A DNA stretch of 64,000 bases, taken from assembly GCF_001423485.1 (NCBI RefSeq), contig NZ_LMOD01000001.1, positions 688,617 to 752,616 of the forward strand, read 5' to 3'. This document shows, one piece after another, positions 47,903-57,159 of the stretch. The DNA comes from Microbacterium sp. Leaf320. Lineage in GTDB: Bacteria; Actinomycetota; Actinomycetes; Actinomycetales; Microbacteriaceae. How positions within the stretch are numbered: position 1 is the stretch's first letter; every line of letters begins with the position of its first letter. The notes beneath the pieces were generated by a model that was given only the letters and a program-made list of their open reading frames with translations, did not search any database and was not told the DNA's origin. A program made the position numbers and the translations under genes.

Positions 47903-49162
47903 TCAGGTGTACCAGGTGGGCTCGGGCACCTCGTTCTTCAGCACGAACGTCCCGACCTCGCGCTTCTTGTACGCGATCGGATCATGAAGGCTGTGCGTGC
48001 GCAGGTTGCGCCAGAAGATGTCGAGTCCGACCGCATTCGCCGACGCGCGTGCCCCTGTCAGCTCGTAGACCTTCGTGGCGACCTCCAAGCCGTCGTCGAC
48101 GATCCGGAGCTTTCCCGCTGCGATCCGCACAGCGATCTCGCCGCGTCGCCGCGCCGTGAGATCCTCGCGGGGCGCATGCAGCACGGCACTGATCTCCGCA
48201 CCCACGGCGTCCAGCAGCGCTTCGTCGGCCCACAGCTTCGACGCGAGCTCGCCATAACCCTCGAGCAGGTACCACTCGTCCGTCGCGTGCTGCTTGTCGT
48301 GTCCGCCGTAGGGCCAGGGGCGCGTCGTGGTGCGCGTGTAGGCCGACGCCGTCTCGAGAGCCCCCTGTGCGATGCCGAGATAGAAATTCGCGAACACGAG
48401 CTGGATCGTCGGGACGTTCAGCGTGTTGTACGTGAGCGGCTGGAACTCCTTGTCGACGAATCCCGCAGCGGACGCCCAGGGGACGCGCACGTCGCGGATC
48501 TCGACCGAGCCTGACTCCGTGAGTCGCTGCCCCAGGTTGTCCCAGTCATCCGCGAACACGATCCCCTCCTGCGCGGTGGGGACGATGGCGAACACGTGCG
48601 TGTCGGTGCCCTCGAGGATGCCTTCGAGCACGGTGAGGTCCGAGACCTGCCCGCCCGTTGAGAACGACTTGCGTCCGGAGAAGATCAGGTCGTCGCCGTC
48701 TTCTCGGATCACGAGATCGGAATCCCGAGGGTTGACGGCGCCTCCGAAGAGGAAGTCGTTCGTCGTGTACAGCTCTTCGACGGCGGCGATCTGATCGTCC
48801 GTGGCGACGAGCCGCGCGGCCCATGCCCACAGGTAGTGGTAGCCGAGCAGCTGACCGATCGAGCCGTCGCCTCTCGCGACGGTGCGGATCACCCGGTACG
48901 CCGTGTCCCAGCTCTCACCGGCGCCGCCGTGCGCGCGGGGACCCAACAGTGTCACCAGCCCCGATTCCTTCAACAGCCTGACTTCGGCTCGTGGCGTCGC
49001 GTTCGCGCGATCACGGTCGATGGCGTCCGCGGCGAGGATGTCCGCCACCTCCTGTGCGCGGTCGAGCCAGTCGGCGCTGGTCTGTGGTCTTGCTGCGTCC
49101 CGCCATCGATCGCCGAGATCTTCTGTCACTGCATCCGTCGTCGCTGCGTTCGTGAATGTCAC
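47903..49162 (-). CDS. Acyl-CoA dehydrogenase-fold flavin monooxygenase (DszC/SfnB-like)
   Basis: A 419-residue enzyme of the acyl-CoA dehydrogenase fold, subgroup of reduced-flavin monooxygenases such as DszC and SfnB. These oxidise sulfur or nitrogen compounds with FMNH2 from a partner reductase. Segments supporting this are RLLKESGLVTLLGPRAHGGAG, GLDIFWRNLRTHSLHDPIAYKKREVG and the ACAD middle domain. No flavin reductase or sulfur-transport gene is adjacent, so the substrate and partner are elsewhere. A GTG start with GGAAAGG upstream. An acyl-CoA dehydrogenase proper is less likely because the typical catalytic Glu block is not evident. Confidence 0.8.
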   Translation of the reverse strand: MTFTNAATTDAVTEDLGDRWRDAARPQTSADWLDRAQEVADILAADAIDRDRANATPRAEVRLLKESGLVTLLGPRAHGGAGESWDTAYRVIRTVARGDGSIGQLLGYHYLWAWAARLVATDDQIAAVEELYTTNDFLFGGAVNPRDSDLVIREDGDDLIFSGRKSFSTGGQVSDLTVLEGILEGTDTHVFAIVPTAQEGIVFADDWDNLGQRLTESGSVEIRDVRVPWASAAGFVDKEFQPLTYNTLNVPTIQLVFANFYLGIAQGALETASAYTRTTTRPWPYGGHDKQHATDEWYLLEGYGELASKLWADEALLDAVGAEISAVLHAPREDLTARRRGEIAVRIAAGKLRIVDDGLEVATKVYELTGARASANAVGLDIFWRNLRTHSLHDPIAYKKREVGTFVLKNEVPEPTWYT

Positions 49163-49359
49163 GTTCTTGCCTTTCCGTGTGGGTTCGGTGTTCGCCCGTC
49201 CTCCGGCGTTGCGGCAACGATAGGAGCAGGTCGGGACGGAACGCGGGTTGTTTCCCAGGGTGAGTGACTGTTACCCACAGTGACCCCCGGTCGCGTCTCT
49301 CGCCGCCCCCTCCATGAGCCCCTGTGGAGTGCCGCACCGGCAACTAGAATCGGAGGGAT

Positions 49360-50865
49360 ATGGCTACTCCGCACCCCCTCACCACGACCGCCAGCGGCGC
49401 CGACGTCCGCGTCCGCTTCTGCCCCTCGCCGACCGGACTGCCGCATGTCGGCATGGTCCGCACCGCGCTCTTCAACTGGGCCTACGCCCGCCACACGGGC
49501 GGGAAGATGGTGTTCCGCATCGAGGACACCGACGCCGCCCGCGACAGCGAGGAGAGCTTCCGCCAGCTCGTCGACGCGCTCACGTGGCTCAAGATCGACT
49601 GGGACGAGGGCGTCGAGGTCGGCGGACCGCACGCCCCGTATCGGCAGTCCGAGCGTCATGACATCTACCGCGGCGTCATCGACAAGCTGCTCGCCACCGG
49701 TGCGCTCTACGAGAGCTACTCGACGGCCGAGGAGATCGACGCCCGCAACGAGGCCGCCGGCCGTGCGAAGCAGCTCGGTTACGACAACTTCGATCGCACT
49801 CTGACCGACGAGCAGAAGGCCGCCTTCCGGGCCGAGGGGCGTCAGCCTGCGCTTCGACTCCGCGTGCCCGAAGAAGACCTCACGTACGTCGACCTCATCC
49901 GTGACGAGGTGACCTTCCCGGCCGGGTCGTTCCCGGACTTCGTGGTCGTACGGCCCAACGGCATCCCGCTGTACACCTTCGTGAACCCGGTCGACGACGC
50001 CCTCATGGGCATCACGCACGTGCTCCGCGGAGAAGACCTGATGCCGTCTACGGCGCGTCAGCTCGCGCTCTATGCGGCGCTCATCGAGGCAGGCGTCACC
50101 ACGTTCGTGCCGCGCTTCGCCCACATGCCGCTGGTGCTGGGGGAAACCGGCAACAAGAAGCTGTCCAAGCGCGACCCTCAGGCGGACCTCTTCCTGCACC
50201 GCGACCGCGGCTTCATCCACGAGGGGCTGCTCAACTACCTCGCCCTTCTGGGCTGGTCGATCGGTCCCGACCGCGACGTGTTCTCGCTGGAGGAGTTCAC
50301 CGAGGCATTCGACATCGTCAACGTCAACCCGAACCCGGCTCGCTTCGACCAGAAGAAGGCCGAGTCGATCAACGGCGACCACATCCGCACGCTGGGCGAG
50401 AAGGACTTCGCTGAGCGGACGATCCCGTACCTCGCGGCCGCAGGACTCTTCGACGAGCCCACGCACGAGCAGCTCGTGATGGCGTTCCGCGTCGCACCGC
50501 TGGTGCAGGAGCGCGTACAGCTGCTGGGTGAAGTCCCAGGGATGGTGGGCTTCCTGTTCACCGACGACGTGTCCTATGACGCCGACGCGCTCAAGGGGCT
50601 CCCCGCCAACGCGGCCGAGGTGCTCGACGCCTGTGTCGCAGCGCTCGAGCCGGTGACCGACTTCACTCCGGAGAAGGTCCAGGAGGCCCTCGCCGAGGCT
50701 CTGGTCGAGAAGCTCGAGCTCAAGCCGCGGATCGCCTACGGTCCGCCGCGCGTCGCGATCACCGGCCGGCGGATCTCCCCGCCGCTGTTCGAGTCGATGG
50801 AGCTGCTGGGCAAGGACGAGTCGCTGCGACGACTTCGTGCTCTTTCGGAGTTCCTCGCGAACTGA
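49360..50865 (+). CDS. gltX: Glutamyl-tRNA synthetase
   Basis: Class I synthetase that charges tRNA-Glu, and probably tRNA-Gln for later transamidation in actinobacteria. The 501 residues carry the HIGH variant HVGM in [13 protein letters not shown] near residue 30 and the KMSKS variant KLSKR near residue 268. GGAGGG overlaps the leader. A -10 TAGAAT at 49345-49350 ends 9 bases before the ATG, so the 5' leader is short or absent. A terminator follows. tRNA-Gln lies just downstream, a fitting neighbour. Confidence 0.96.
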   Translation: MATPHPLTTTASGADVRVRFCPSPTGLPHVGMVRTALFNWAYARHTGGKMVFRIEDTDAARDSEESFRQLVDALTWLKIDWDEGVEVGGPHAPYRQSERHDIYRGVIDKLLATGALYESYSTAEEIDARNEAAGRAKQLGYDNFDRTLTDEQKAAFRAEGRQPALRLRVPEEDLTYVDLIRDEVTFPAGSFPDFVVVRPNGIPLYTFVNPVDDALMGITHVLRGEDLMPSTARQLALYAALIEAGVTTFVPRFAHMPLVLGETGNKKLSKRDPQADLFLHRDRGFIHEGLLNYLALLGWSIGPDRDVFSLEEFTEAFDIVNVNPNPARFDQKKAESINGDHIRTLGEKDFAERTIPYLAAAGLFDEPTHEQLVMAFRVAPLVQERVQLLGEVPGMVGFLFTDDVSYDADALKGLPANAAEVLDACVAALEPVTDFTPEKVQEALAEALVEKLELKPRIAYGPPRVAITGRRISPPLFESMELLGKDESLRRLRALSEFLAN

Positions 50866-50877
50866 GGTCGAGTGACA

Positions 50878-50918
50878 GCGAAGAGGGAGGGCATCCGACG
50901 GGTGCTCTCCCTCTTCGC
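50878..50918 (+). terminator. Terminator after gltX
   Basis: A 12-bp stem GCGAAGAGGGAG / CTCCCTCTTCGC with an inner GGGCATCC loop region. It separates gltX from tRNA-Gln. Confidence 0.78.
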
Positions 50919-51048
50919 GTCCGCGGTCGCGTGTGCCGCGCAGGAGTGGCGATCCCGGGCGACGCGCCCGGACGGAGTGAGGCGTTTTGGCATTCGGGCC
51001 GAGGCTCGGGTAGGCTTGACTCTCGGTGCGAGGCTCCGGTTTTGCCCT

Positions 51049-51120
51049 TGGGGTATGGTGTAATTGGCAACACGGCGGTTTCTGGTTCCGTTGTTCTTGG
51101 TTCGAGTCCAGGTACCCCAG
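51049..51120 (+). tRNA. tRNA-Gln (CTG)
   Basis: A 72-base cloverleaf with acceptor TGGGGTA / TACCCCA, D-arm with GTGT...ACAC, anticodon loop TTCTGGT (CTG) and T-arm with TTCGAGT. The base pair 31-39 is a T-T mismatch. CCA is not encoded. Confidence 0.9.
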
Positions 51121-51123
51121 CAA

Positions 51124-51157
51124 GACAAAAACCCCCGCGAGAGCGGGGGTTTTGTCG
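51124..51157 (+). terminator. Bidirectional terminator after tRNA-Gln
   Basis: A palindrome with an 11-bp core AAAACCCCCGC / GCGGGGGTTTT around GAGA, flanked by GAC/GTC. It lies between tRNA-Gln and the convergent membrane gene and can stop both. Confidence 0.85.
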
Positions 51158-51172
51158 TATTCGGGAAAGTGC

Positions 51173-52096
51173 CTAGTCGCACTCTCCGATGAACTCGAGG
51201 TAGCACACGGCCTCGTGGGTCACCGCGGGCTCGTAGTCGTCGTTCGAGACCTGGCGCGTGTCCATCTCCGGTGTGCGGGTGAGATTGCCGTAGGAGCCGA
51301 GGGTGGCCACGTAGTACCCGTCGCCGTCCAGTGCCTTCATCTCATCGATCGCACCGCTGTAGTCGGTGCAGAGCAGTGTGGCCGTCTCGGTGAGCTCGAC
51401 GCCGACGCAGGCGGCCGTGTAGGTCGCGACCATGAGGTTCGTGCAGTCGGTCCAGTCCTGGTTGACCGTGCACGGGTTCACGGCGTCCATCGAGACGTCG
51501 TAGCGTCCGGTCTCGTATTCCTCGCTGTGGAACGTCTCCGGCTTCTCGGGGACGTCGGTCTTGGTCCAGTGCCGGGCGGTGGTGAAGGCGACGACGACCA
51601 CGACGGCAGCGATCAGCAGCAGGGCGCCGAGGATCGACAGTGTGACCCAGAGCCCGACCTTGCTCTTCTTCCGAGGTTCGCCCTCGGGCGCCGAAGCGTA
51701 GCCGGCGTAGACCGCGCTCGCTCCCGCGGCACCTTCGTAGCCCGGGTACGGAGCAGTCGCGGCGTACGCAGGATCGGGGGTCTGCTCGGAGGTCGGGGCA
51801 CCTGCGTATGCCGGGGGCGGTGCGTCGTATGCGGGCGGCGGTGCGTCGTATGCCGGGGGTGGCGCGTTGTACGAGGGAGGCGGTGCGTCGTATGCCGGGG
51901 GTGGCGTCTCGCCGGACGAGGGCGCAGGCGGCGGGGGAGTCGGGATCGTGGTGAGCCAGTAGGAGTACCAGCTCTGCGTCGACGCGGGGTCGGCCGCGAC
52001 CTGCTGAGCCTCGACATCGGTGAGCTGTAACCCGAGGGCGCCGCGCAGATCTGCTCTGGTCAGGGACTCACGGAATTCCTCGAGTGACATCGTCAT
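51173..52096 (-). CDS. Proline-rich membrane protein (PPPAYDA repeats)
   Basis: A 307-residue protein with a short N-terminal domain (SLEEFRESLTRADLRGALG), then about 60 residues of tandem PPPAYDA-type repeats (51810-51920), then a Tyr/Ala-rich stretch. A single membrane helix follows (WVTLSILGALLLIAAVVVVVAF) and then an exported domain with several Cys residues. It resembles actinobacterial DUF4190-like or septal proteins only in layout. The start at 52096 has a -10-like CATTCT (rc of 52104-52109) 7 bases upstream; an alternative ATG at 52090 is possible. Confidence 0.72.
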   Translation of the reverse strand: MTMSLEEFRESLTRADLRGALGLQLTDVEAQQVAADPASTQSWYSYWLTTIPTPPPPAPSSGETPPPAYDAPPPSYNAPPPAYDAPPPAYDAPPPAYAGAPTSEQTPDPAYAATAPYPGYEGAAGASAVYAGYASAPEGEPRKKSKVGLWVTLSILGALLLIAAVVVVVAFTTARHWTKTDVPEKPETFHSEEYETGRYDVSMDAVNPCTVNQDWTDCTNLMVATYTAACVGVELTETATLLCTDYSGAIDEMKALDGDGYYVATLGSYGNLTRTPEMDTRQVSNDDYEPAVTHEAVCYLEFIGECD

Positions 52097-52250
52097 AGTC
52101 AAGAGAATGGCAGACCTATGTACCGGTCGACAATCCGCGCGGGGTTCGCCTAGCAGGTCGCGTCCCCGCAGCGCCATGCCCTTCACACGCCGGGTCGGTC
52201 GCGGCATCGTGGTCGCACGCGCGCCCGCACTGCCGACAGGAGTCAGACCG

Positions 52251-53210
52251 ATGGCACTCAGAAGAGTCGTGCCGGGAGAAGAACCCGGTATCCGTCGTCG
52301 ACGTTCGGGGTCGGGCTTCCGCTACCTCGATGCCGGCGATGAGACGGTGTCGGAGGCCGATCGTGAGCGGATCCATGACCTCGCGATCCCTCCCGCATGG
52401 ACGGATGTCTGGATCGCCGCCGATCCGCTGGCGCATATCCAGGCTGTCGGCACCGATGACGCGGGAAGACGGCAGTATCTCTACCATCCGCTGTGGCGGA
52501 CAGGGAGGGATCAGCGCAAGTTCGCCCGCGCGCTGCGGCTGGCCGAGGCGCTGCCTGCGGCCAGGGCCAAGGTGACGCGCGCGATCGGGGAGTCCGGTCT
52601 CACACGCGGACGCGCACTCGCGGTGTCTTTCCGGCTGCTCGACGACGCCGCCCTGCGGATCGGTTCGGAACGCTACCTCGTGAAGCACGGCAGTCGTGGC
52701 CTCAGCACGCTTCGGCGCCGCGACGTCCGTATAGACGGAAGCACGGTCGCCCTGAGCTTCCCCGCGAAGAGCAAGCAGTTGGCGTCGATCGAGATCACCG
52801 ACGCTCCGTTGGCCGAGGCCCTGTCGGAGTTCTCCGTCGGATCCCCGCGTGCGCCGCTGCTGGCCTACCGGAAGGGGCGGCGGAGGGTGCGCCTGACCTC
52901 GAGCGAGGTCAACGACTATCTGCGCGAGGTGGCGGGAGCCGCCTTCACTGCGAAGGACTTCCGCACGCTGCACGGCACCATCCTCGCGGCGGACGCGCTG
53001 GCCCGTATCGGTCGGCTCGAGACCAAGAACGAGAGGCGGCGTGCCGAGCGCCTCGCCGTGCAGGCCACGGCCTCGGCGCTCGGCAACACCCTCGCGGTGG
53101 CGCGAGGGAGCTACATCGACCCTCGCGTGTTCCGGCTCTACGCGCGGGGTCGCACCCTCGATCTCACCGTGTCACCCGAGACTGCGATCCGCCGGCTGCT
53201 CGGACGCTGA
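52251..53210 (+). CDS. DNA topoisomerase IB
   Basis: A 319-residue enzyme of the poxvirus/eukaryote-like type IB family, found in some bacteria. It relaxes supercoils through a 3'-phosphotyrosine. The core region has KHGSRGLSTLRRRDV, the RIGSERYLV segment, and C-terminal SYIDPRVF, which supplies the catalytic Tyr. The ATG at 52251 has GACAGGAG upstream. Bacterial IB enzymes are accessory to gyrase and topoisomerase I, so this is probably a non-essential extra. Confidence 0.9.
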   Translation: MALRRVVPGEEPGIRRRRSGSGFRYLDAGDETVSEADRERIHDLAIPPAWTDVWIAADPLAHIQAVGTDDAGRRQYLYHPLWRTGRDQRKFARALRLAEALPAARAKVTRAIGESGLTRGRALAVSFRLLDDAALRIGSERYLVKHGSRGLSTLRRRDVRIDGSTVALSFPAKSKQLASIEITDAPLAEALSEFSVGSPRAPLLAYRKGRRRVRLTSSEVNDYLREVAGAAFTAKDFRTLHGTILAADALARIGRLETKNERRRAERLAVQATASALGNTLAVARGSYIDPRVFRLYARGRTLDLTVSPETAIRRLLGR

Positions 53211-53217
53211 CGACTGG

Positions 53218-54075
53218 TCAGCTCTCGCGCGGGTAGGTGTAGAAGCCCTCGCCGGTGGCGACGCCGAGCTTGCCTTTGTCGATGTACTGCTCCTTGAGCA
53301 GATCGGCGAAGCGCTGCTGCTTCTTGCCGCCCATGCGCGAGATGTTGTAGGCCGTGGTCAGACCCACGATGTCGTAGATCTCGAACGGGCCGGCGGGAGC
53401 ACCGGTGCCGATGCGCCAGGTCGCGTCGATCGCCTCAGGCTCGGCGATCCCGTCGACGAGGAGTTCGGCGCCCGCCTCGAGGAACGGCACGAGGAGGGAG
53501 TTCAGCAGGTATCCTGCCTTCTCCTTCTTGATCTGGATCGGGACCATGCCGATCTGCGTGGCGAACTCCACGACCGTCTCATAGACGGCGGGGTCGGTGT
53601 CGGGCGTGCCCATCACCTCGGCGGTGTTGTGCGACCAGATCTCATTCGCGAAGTGCAGCGCGAGGAAGCGATCGGGGCGTCCGGTGGACTCCGACAGGGC
53701 GCTGGGCAGCAGAGTCGAGGAGTTCGTCGCGAAGATCGTCGTGGCGGGTGCCGCGTCCGCGAGCGTGCGGTAGATGCCCTGCTTGAGCTCCAGGCTCTCC
53801 GGGACGGCCTCGATCACGAGGTCGGCGTTGCCAGCGGCATCCGCGAGGTCGGAGGTGAGGCGGATGCGGCCGACGGCCGTCTGCGCGCCACCGTCAGCCG
53901 CGTTCTCGGCGCCGTCTGCGACGTAGCGCGCCGCGAGCGCTTCGAAGCGCTCGGCTGCGCGGTCGAGGGCAGCCTGATCGATGTCGTACGCGACGACGTC
54001 GAATCCGTGGAAGGCGGTCTGGAACGCGATCTGCGATCCGAGGACGCCGGTGCCGAGAACGGTGATGTTCTTCAT
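53218..54075 (-). CDS. 3-hydroxyacyl-CoA dehydrogenase
   Basis: A 285-residue NAD-dependent enzyme of beta-oxidation or butyrate-type metabolism. It has the Rossmann motif VLGTGVLGSQIAFQ near the N-terminus, the catalytic region LALHFANE and the C-terminal domain. It resembles 3-hydroxybutyryl-CoA dehydrogenases. GAGAAGGAAGAG is directly before the ATG, a strong Shine-Dalgarno. It follows the marR gene by 35 bases on the same strand, so it may be in that operon. Confidence 0.88.
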   Translation of the reverse strand: MKNITVLGTGVLGSQIAFQTAFHGFDVVAYDIDQAALDRAAERFEALAARYVADGAENAADGGAQTAVGRIRLTSDLADAAGNADLVIEAVPESLELKQGIYRTLADAAPATTIFATNSSTLLPSALSESTGRPDRFLALHFANEIWSHNTAEVMGTPDTDPAVYETVVEFATQIGMVPIQIKKEKAGYLLNSLLVPFLEAGAELLVDGIAEPEAIDATWRIGTGAPAGPFEIYDIVGLTTAYNISRMGGKKQQRFADLLKEQYIDKGKLGVATGEGFYTYPRES

Positions 54076-54110
54076 TTCTCTTCCTTCTCTGATGGCCTTG
54101 TGGGCCGGGG

Positions 54111-54557
54111 TCATGATGCGGCGTCGCCGCGGTCGAAGCGCTGCAGGTCGTGCGCGAAGCACGACACCTCCGCATCCGACCACTGCGCGAGATGGGTGTC
54201 GATCACGTGCTGCAGCGTGTCGAGCGTTCCTCGGAAGGCTTCTTCGCCTTCGGGGGTGAGTGCGAGCGGGCGCCCGCGTCCCGCCGTCGCAGGCATCTCC
54301 TGCACGAGCCCGAGAGCGATGAGGGACGACAACTGCCGGGACACCGTCGAACGGTTGAGCCGGAACATCTGCGCGATGTCCGTCGAGCGGATGCCCGGCT
54401 CATCGGCGATGGCCATCACGATCGACTGGTCTGTGATGGAGAGTCGCGTCTCGCCGGACCGGGCATCGACCAGACCCCGGCGGGTGATCGCCAGCAGGGA
54501 CCGCAGCACCGTCGCGCTGTCCTGACCTCGTGCGTCCGCCTCGTCGATTTGTTGCAT
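54111..54557 (-). CDS. MarR-family transcriptional regulator
   Basis: A 148-residue winged-helix protein with RSTDIAQMFRLNRSTVSRQLSSLIALGLVQE as the DNA-binding region. It sits between the hydroxyacyl-CoA dehydrogenase and pepN, which is divergent. The ATG at 54557 follows a -10 TAGGGT (rc of 54564-54569) by 6 bases, with a -35 TTGCAT 17 bases before that, so it is a leaderless gene. Two palindromes flank this promoter. Confidence 0.87.
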   Translation of the reverse strand: MQQIDEADARGQDSATVLRSLLAITRRGLVDARSGETRLSITDQSIVMAIADEPGIRSTDIAQMFRLNRSTVSRQLSSLIALGLVQEMPATAGRGRPLALTPEGEEAFRGTLDTLQHVIDTHLAQWSDAEVSCFAHDLQRFDRGDAAS

Positions 54558-54593
54558 ACTGCAACCCTAGACCTGTCTGTTGCATAATGCAAC
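54551..54593 (-). promoter_or_regulatory. Two MarR-type operator palindromes between marR and pepN
   Basis: GTTGCATACTGCAAC (54551-54565, 6-bp arms) and GTTGCATAATGCAAC (54579-54593, 7-bp arms), 28 bases apart centre to centre. One covers the start codon, the other the -35 of marR. The upstream region of pepN is also within reach. Confidence 0.82.
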
Positions 54594-54645
54594 GCAGGCG
54601 CACGGTGGAGCGTGATCTTCGGCGCCGGATGAAAGGATGGGAGAC

Positions 54646-57159
54646 ATGCACACCGCCAACCTCACGCGAGAGGAGACCGCGGCGCGATCCGCCGCCATCT
54701 CCGTTCGCAGCATCCGCGTCGAACTCGATCTGACCGGAGCGCCCGAGCGGGCTCGCAGTGGGTTCCCGACGGTCACGACGCTCGACTTCGCATCGACGAC
54801 CTCGTCGACCTGGCTCGACTTCATCGGCGAGAGCGTGGAGCGGCTCGTCGTCAACGGCGTCGAACAGGAGGTCGTCTACGACGGGGCCCGGATCGCCGTG
54901 CGCGATCTCGCGGACTCGAACACGATCCGCGTCGAGGCGGTCGGGGCCTACAGTCGGTCGGGTGAGGGGCTGCACCGTTTCCACGATCCTGTCGATGACC
55001 GCACCTATCTCTACACGCAGTACGAGCCCGCCGACTCGCGGCGTGTGATGGCGTGCTTCGAGCAGCCGGACATCAAGGCTCCCTACACGTTCGTGATCGA
55101 CGCGCCGGCAGGGTGGGAGGTTCTCTCGAACCAGTCCGCCGCTGCCGTCGATGCCGGCGTCGGGGTGCAGCGCGTCGAGTTCGCCCCGACGCTGCCGATC
55201 TCGAGCTACATCACCTCCGTGGCGGCCGGGCCGTATGCCCGAGTCGAGGGGGAGTGGGCGCGTGATGATCAGCGCATCGCGCTCGGCGTGTTCGCGCGAC
55301 AGTCGCTCGCGCAGTACCTCGAGTCCGACGAGATCCTCGAGATCACGCGTCAGGGCCTGGACTTCTTCACGGATGCTTTCGCGTACCCGTATCCCTGGGG
55401 CAAGTACGACCAGATCTTCGTCCCCGAGTACAACCTCGGTGCGATGGAGAACCCGGGTCTCGTCACCTTCACCGAGGCGTATCTCTCTCGAGGTGCTGCG
55501 ACGGACGCCCAGCGGGCGGCTCGGGCGAACACGATCCTGCACGAGATGGCCCATATGTGGTTCGGCGACCTCGTGACCATGAAGTGGTGGGACGACCTCT
55601 GGCTCAAGGAGTCCTTCGCCGACTACATGGGTTCGCACGCGTCCGCAGTCGCGACGCGCTTCCACGACGCCTGGGTGAAGTTCGCCGCCAACCGCAAAGC
55701 CTGGGCGTACCAACAGGACCAATTGCCGACCACCCACCCGATCGTCGCCGACATCTCGGATCTCGAAGCGGCCAAACTGAACTTCGACGGGATCACCTAC
55801 GCCAAGGGTGCAGCGGTGCTCAAGCAGCTGGTCGCCTTCGTCGGCGATGACGCGTTCTTCGACGGTGCTCGCAGGTACTTCGCCCGGAACGCGTTCGGGA
55901 ACACGACACTCGACGACTTCCTCGTGCAGCTCAGTGCGGTGTCCGGTCGTGACATGTCCGGGTGGTCGCGCGCCTGGCTGCAGACCACCGGCGTCTCGAC
56001 GCTCTGGATCGAGAAGGATGCAGATGGAGCATCCGTGCTCGTGCAGTCCGATCCGCGCCCTCATCGCCTGCGCATCGGACTGTACGACGACATCGACGGC
56101 CGCGTCGTGCGCCGTGACCAGATCGCGCTCGACATCCACGACGAGCACACTCCGGTGGAGCTGCCCGACGCTGCCCTCGTGCTGCTCAACGACGACGACC
56201 TCACCTACGCCAAGGTGCGCCTCGATGAGGCATCGCTGACGACCGTGCAGAACTCGCTCTCCGCCGTCGAGGATCCGCTCGCGCGAGCGGTCATCTGGTC
56301 GTCTCTCTGGAACGCCACCAGGGACGGAGAGCTCGCGGCGACCCGGTACACGTCGATCGTGCGCGCGCACGCGCCTCACGAGTCGAACATCGGTCTCCTG
56401 AGTGGAGTGCTCGCGAACGCTCTCTTCGCGATCCGGCACTACGTCGCCGACGAGAACCGGGCGCACGAGCAGAGGCAGTGGGTGGAGGCGGCGTGGAGCG
56501 CACTCCAGTCAGCGGATTCCGGCAGTGATGCGCAGCTCTCGTGGGCACGCGCCCTTGCGGCGGCCTCCGCCTTCGATGACGCACGTTCCCGGGACATCCG
56601 CGCGATCCTCGACGGGGAGAGGCCCGACGGGCTCGTCGTCGACCCGGACCTCCGGTGGCAGTTGCTGACCGCTCTCGTGACGACGGGTCATGCCGGCGTG
56701 GAGGAGATCGAGGCGGAGCAGCAGGCCGATGACACCGGGAGCGGCCGTACCGCCGCGCGCCGCGCCCTCGCATCGGTCCCGGACGCCGCCGTGCGCGCCG
56801 AGGCCTGGGGGCAGGCGTGGAACGACGAGTCGCTCAGCAACGATCATCTCGACGCGGTCATCAGCGGATTCCGTGCAGGCGGACGACGCGACCTGATCGC
56901 GGGCTTCGACGACGAGTACTTCGCAAGGATCGGCGACGCCTGGTCGGAGCGGAGCATCGAGCTGGCCCGGCGCCTGGTTGTGGGGTTGTTCCCGGCTGCG
57001 CCGAGCCTCGAGTCGGTGGATGCCTGGATCGCCGGCAATTCGTCGGCTCCCGCGGCTCTGCGACGGATCCTCGTCGAGCAGCGCGATCACCTCGCGCGGG
57101 ATCTTAGAGTGCGGGCAGCGCAAGCTCAGTCGGACTCGAGCTCATCGGCGGTGCTCTGA
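54646..57159 (+). CDS. pepN: Aminopeptidase N (M1 family)
   Basis: Zinc metallo-aminopeptidase that removes N-terminal residues from peptides. The exopeptidase motif GAMENPGLV near residue 266 and the zinc motif HEMAH at residues 299-303, followed by the third ligand in LKESFAD, are intact. The 837 residues are normal. The ATG at 54646 is preferred over 54637 because AAAGG is then correctly placed. It is divergent from marR and its promoter region holds palindromes. It overlaps the next minus-strand gene by 34 bases at its 3' end. Confidence 0.94.
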   Translation: MHTANLTREETAARSAAISVRSIRVELDLTGAPERARSGFPTVTTLDFASTTSSTWLDFIGESVERLVVNGVEQEVVYDGARIAVRDLADSNTIRVEAVGAYSRSGEGLHRFHDPVDDRTYLYTQYEPADSRRVMACFEQPDIKAPYTFVIDAPAGWEVLSNQSAAAVDAGVGVQRVEFAPTLPISSYITSVAAGPYARVEGEWARDDQRIALGVFARQSLAQYLESDEILEITRQGLDFFTDAFAYPYPWGKYDQIFVPEYNLGAMENPGLVTFTEAYLSRGAATDAQRAARANTILHEMAHMWFGDLVTMKWWDDLWLKESFADYMGSHASAVATRFHDAWVKFAANRKAWAYQQDQLPTTHPIVADISDLEAAKLNFDGITYAKGAAVLKQLVAFVGDDAFFDGARRYFARNAFGNTTLDDFLVQLSAVSGRDMSGWSRAWLQTTGVSTLWIEKDADGASVLVQSDPRPHRLRIGLYDDIDGRVVRRDQIALDIHDEHTPVELPDAALVLLNDDDLTYAKVRLDEASLTTVQNSLSAVEDPLARAVIWSSLWNATRDGELAATRYTSIVRAHAPHESNIGLLSGVLANALFAIRHYVADENRAHEQRQWVEAAWSALQSADSGSDAQLSWARALAAASAFDDARSRDIRAILDGERPDGLVVDPDLRWQLLTALVTTGHAGVEEIEAEQQADDTGSGRTAARRALASVPDAAVRAEAWGQAWNDESLSNDHLDAVISGFRAGGRRDLIAGFDDEYFARIGDAWSERSIELARRLVVGLFPAAPSLESVDAWIAGNSSAPAALRRILVEQRDHLARDLRVRAAQAQSDSSSSAVL

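Noticed and set aside
51026..51206. Frames starting or ending in the tRNA-Gln sequence
   Set aside because: They read through tRNA-Gln and its terminator and carry no protein character.
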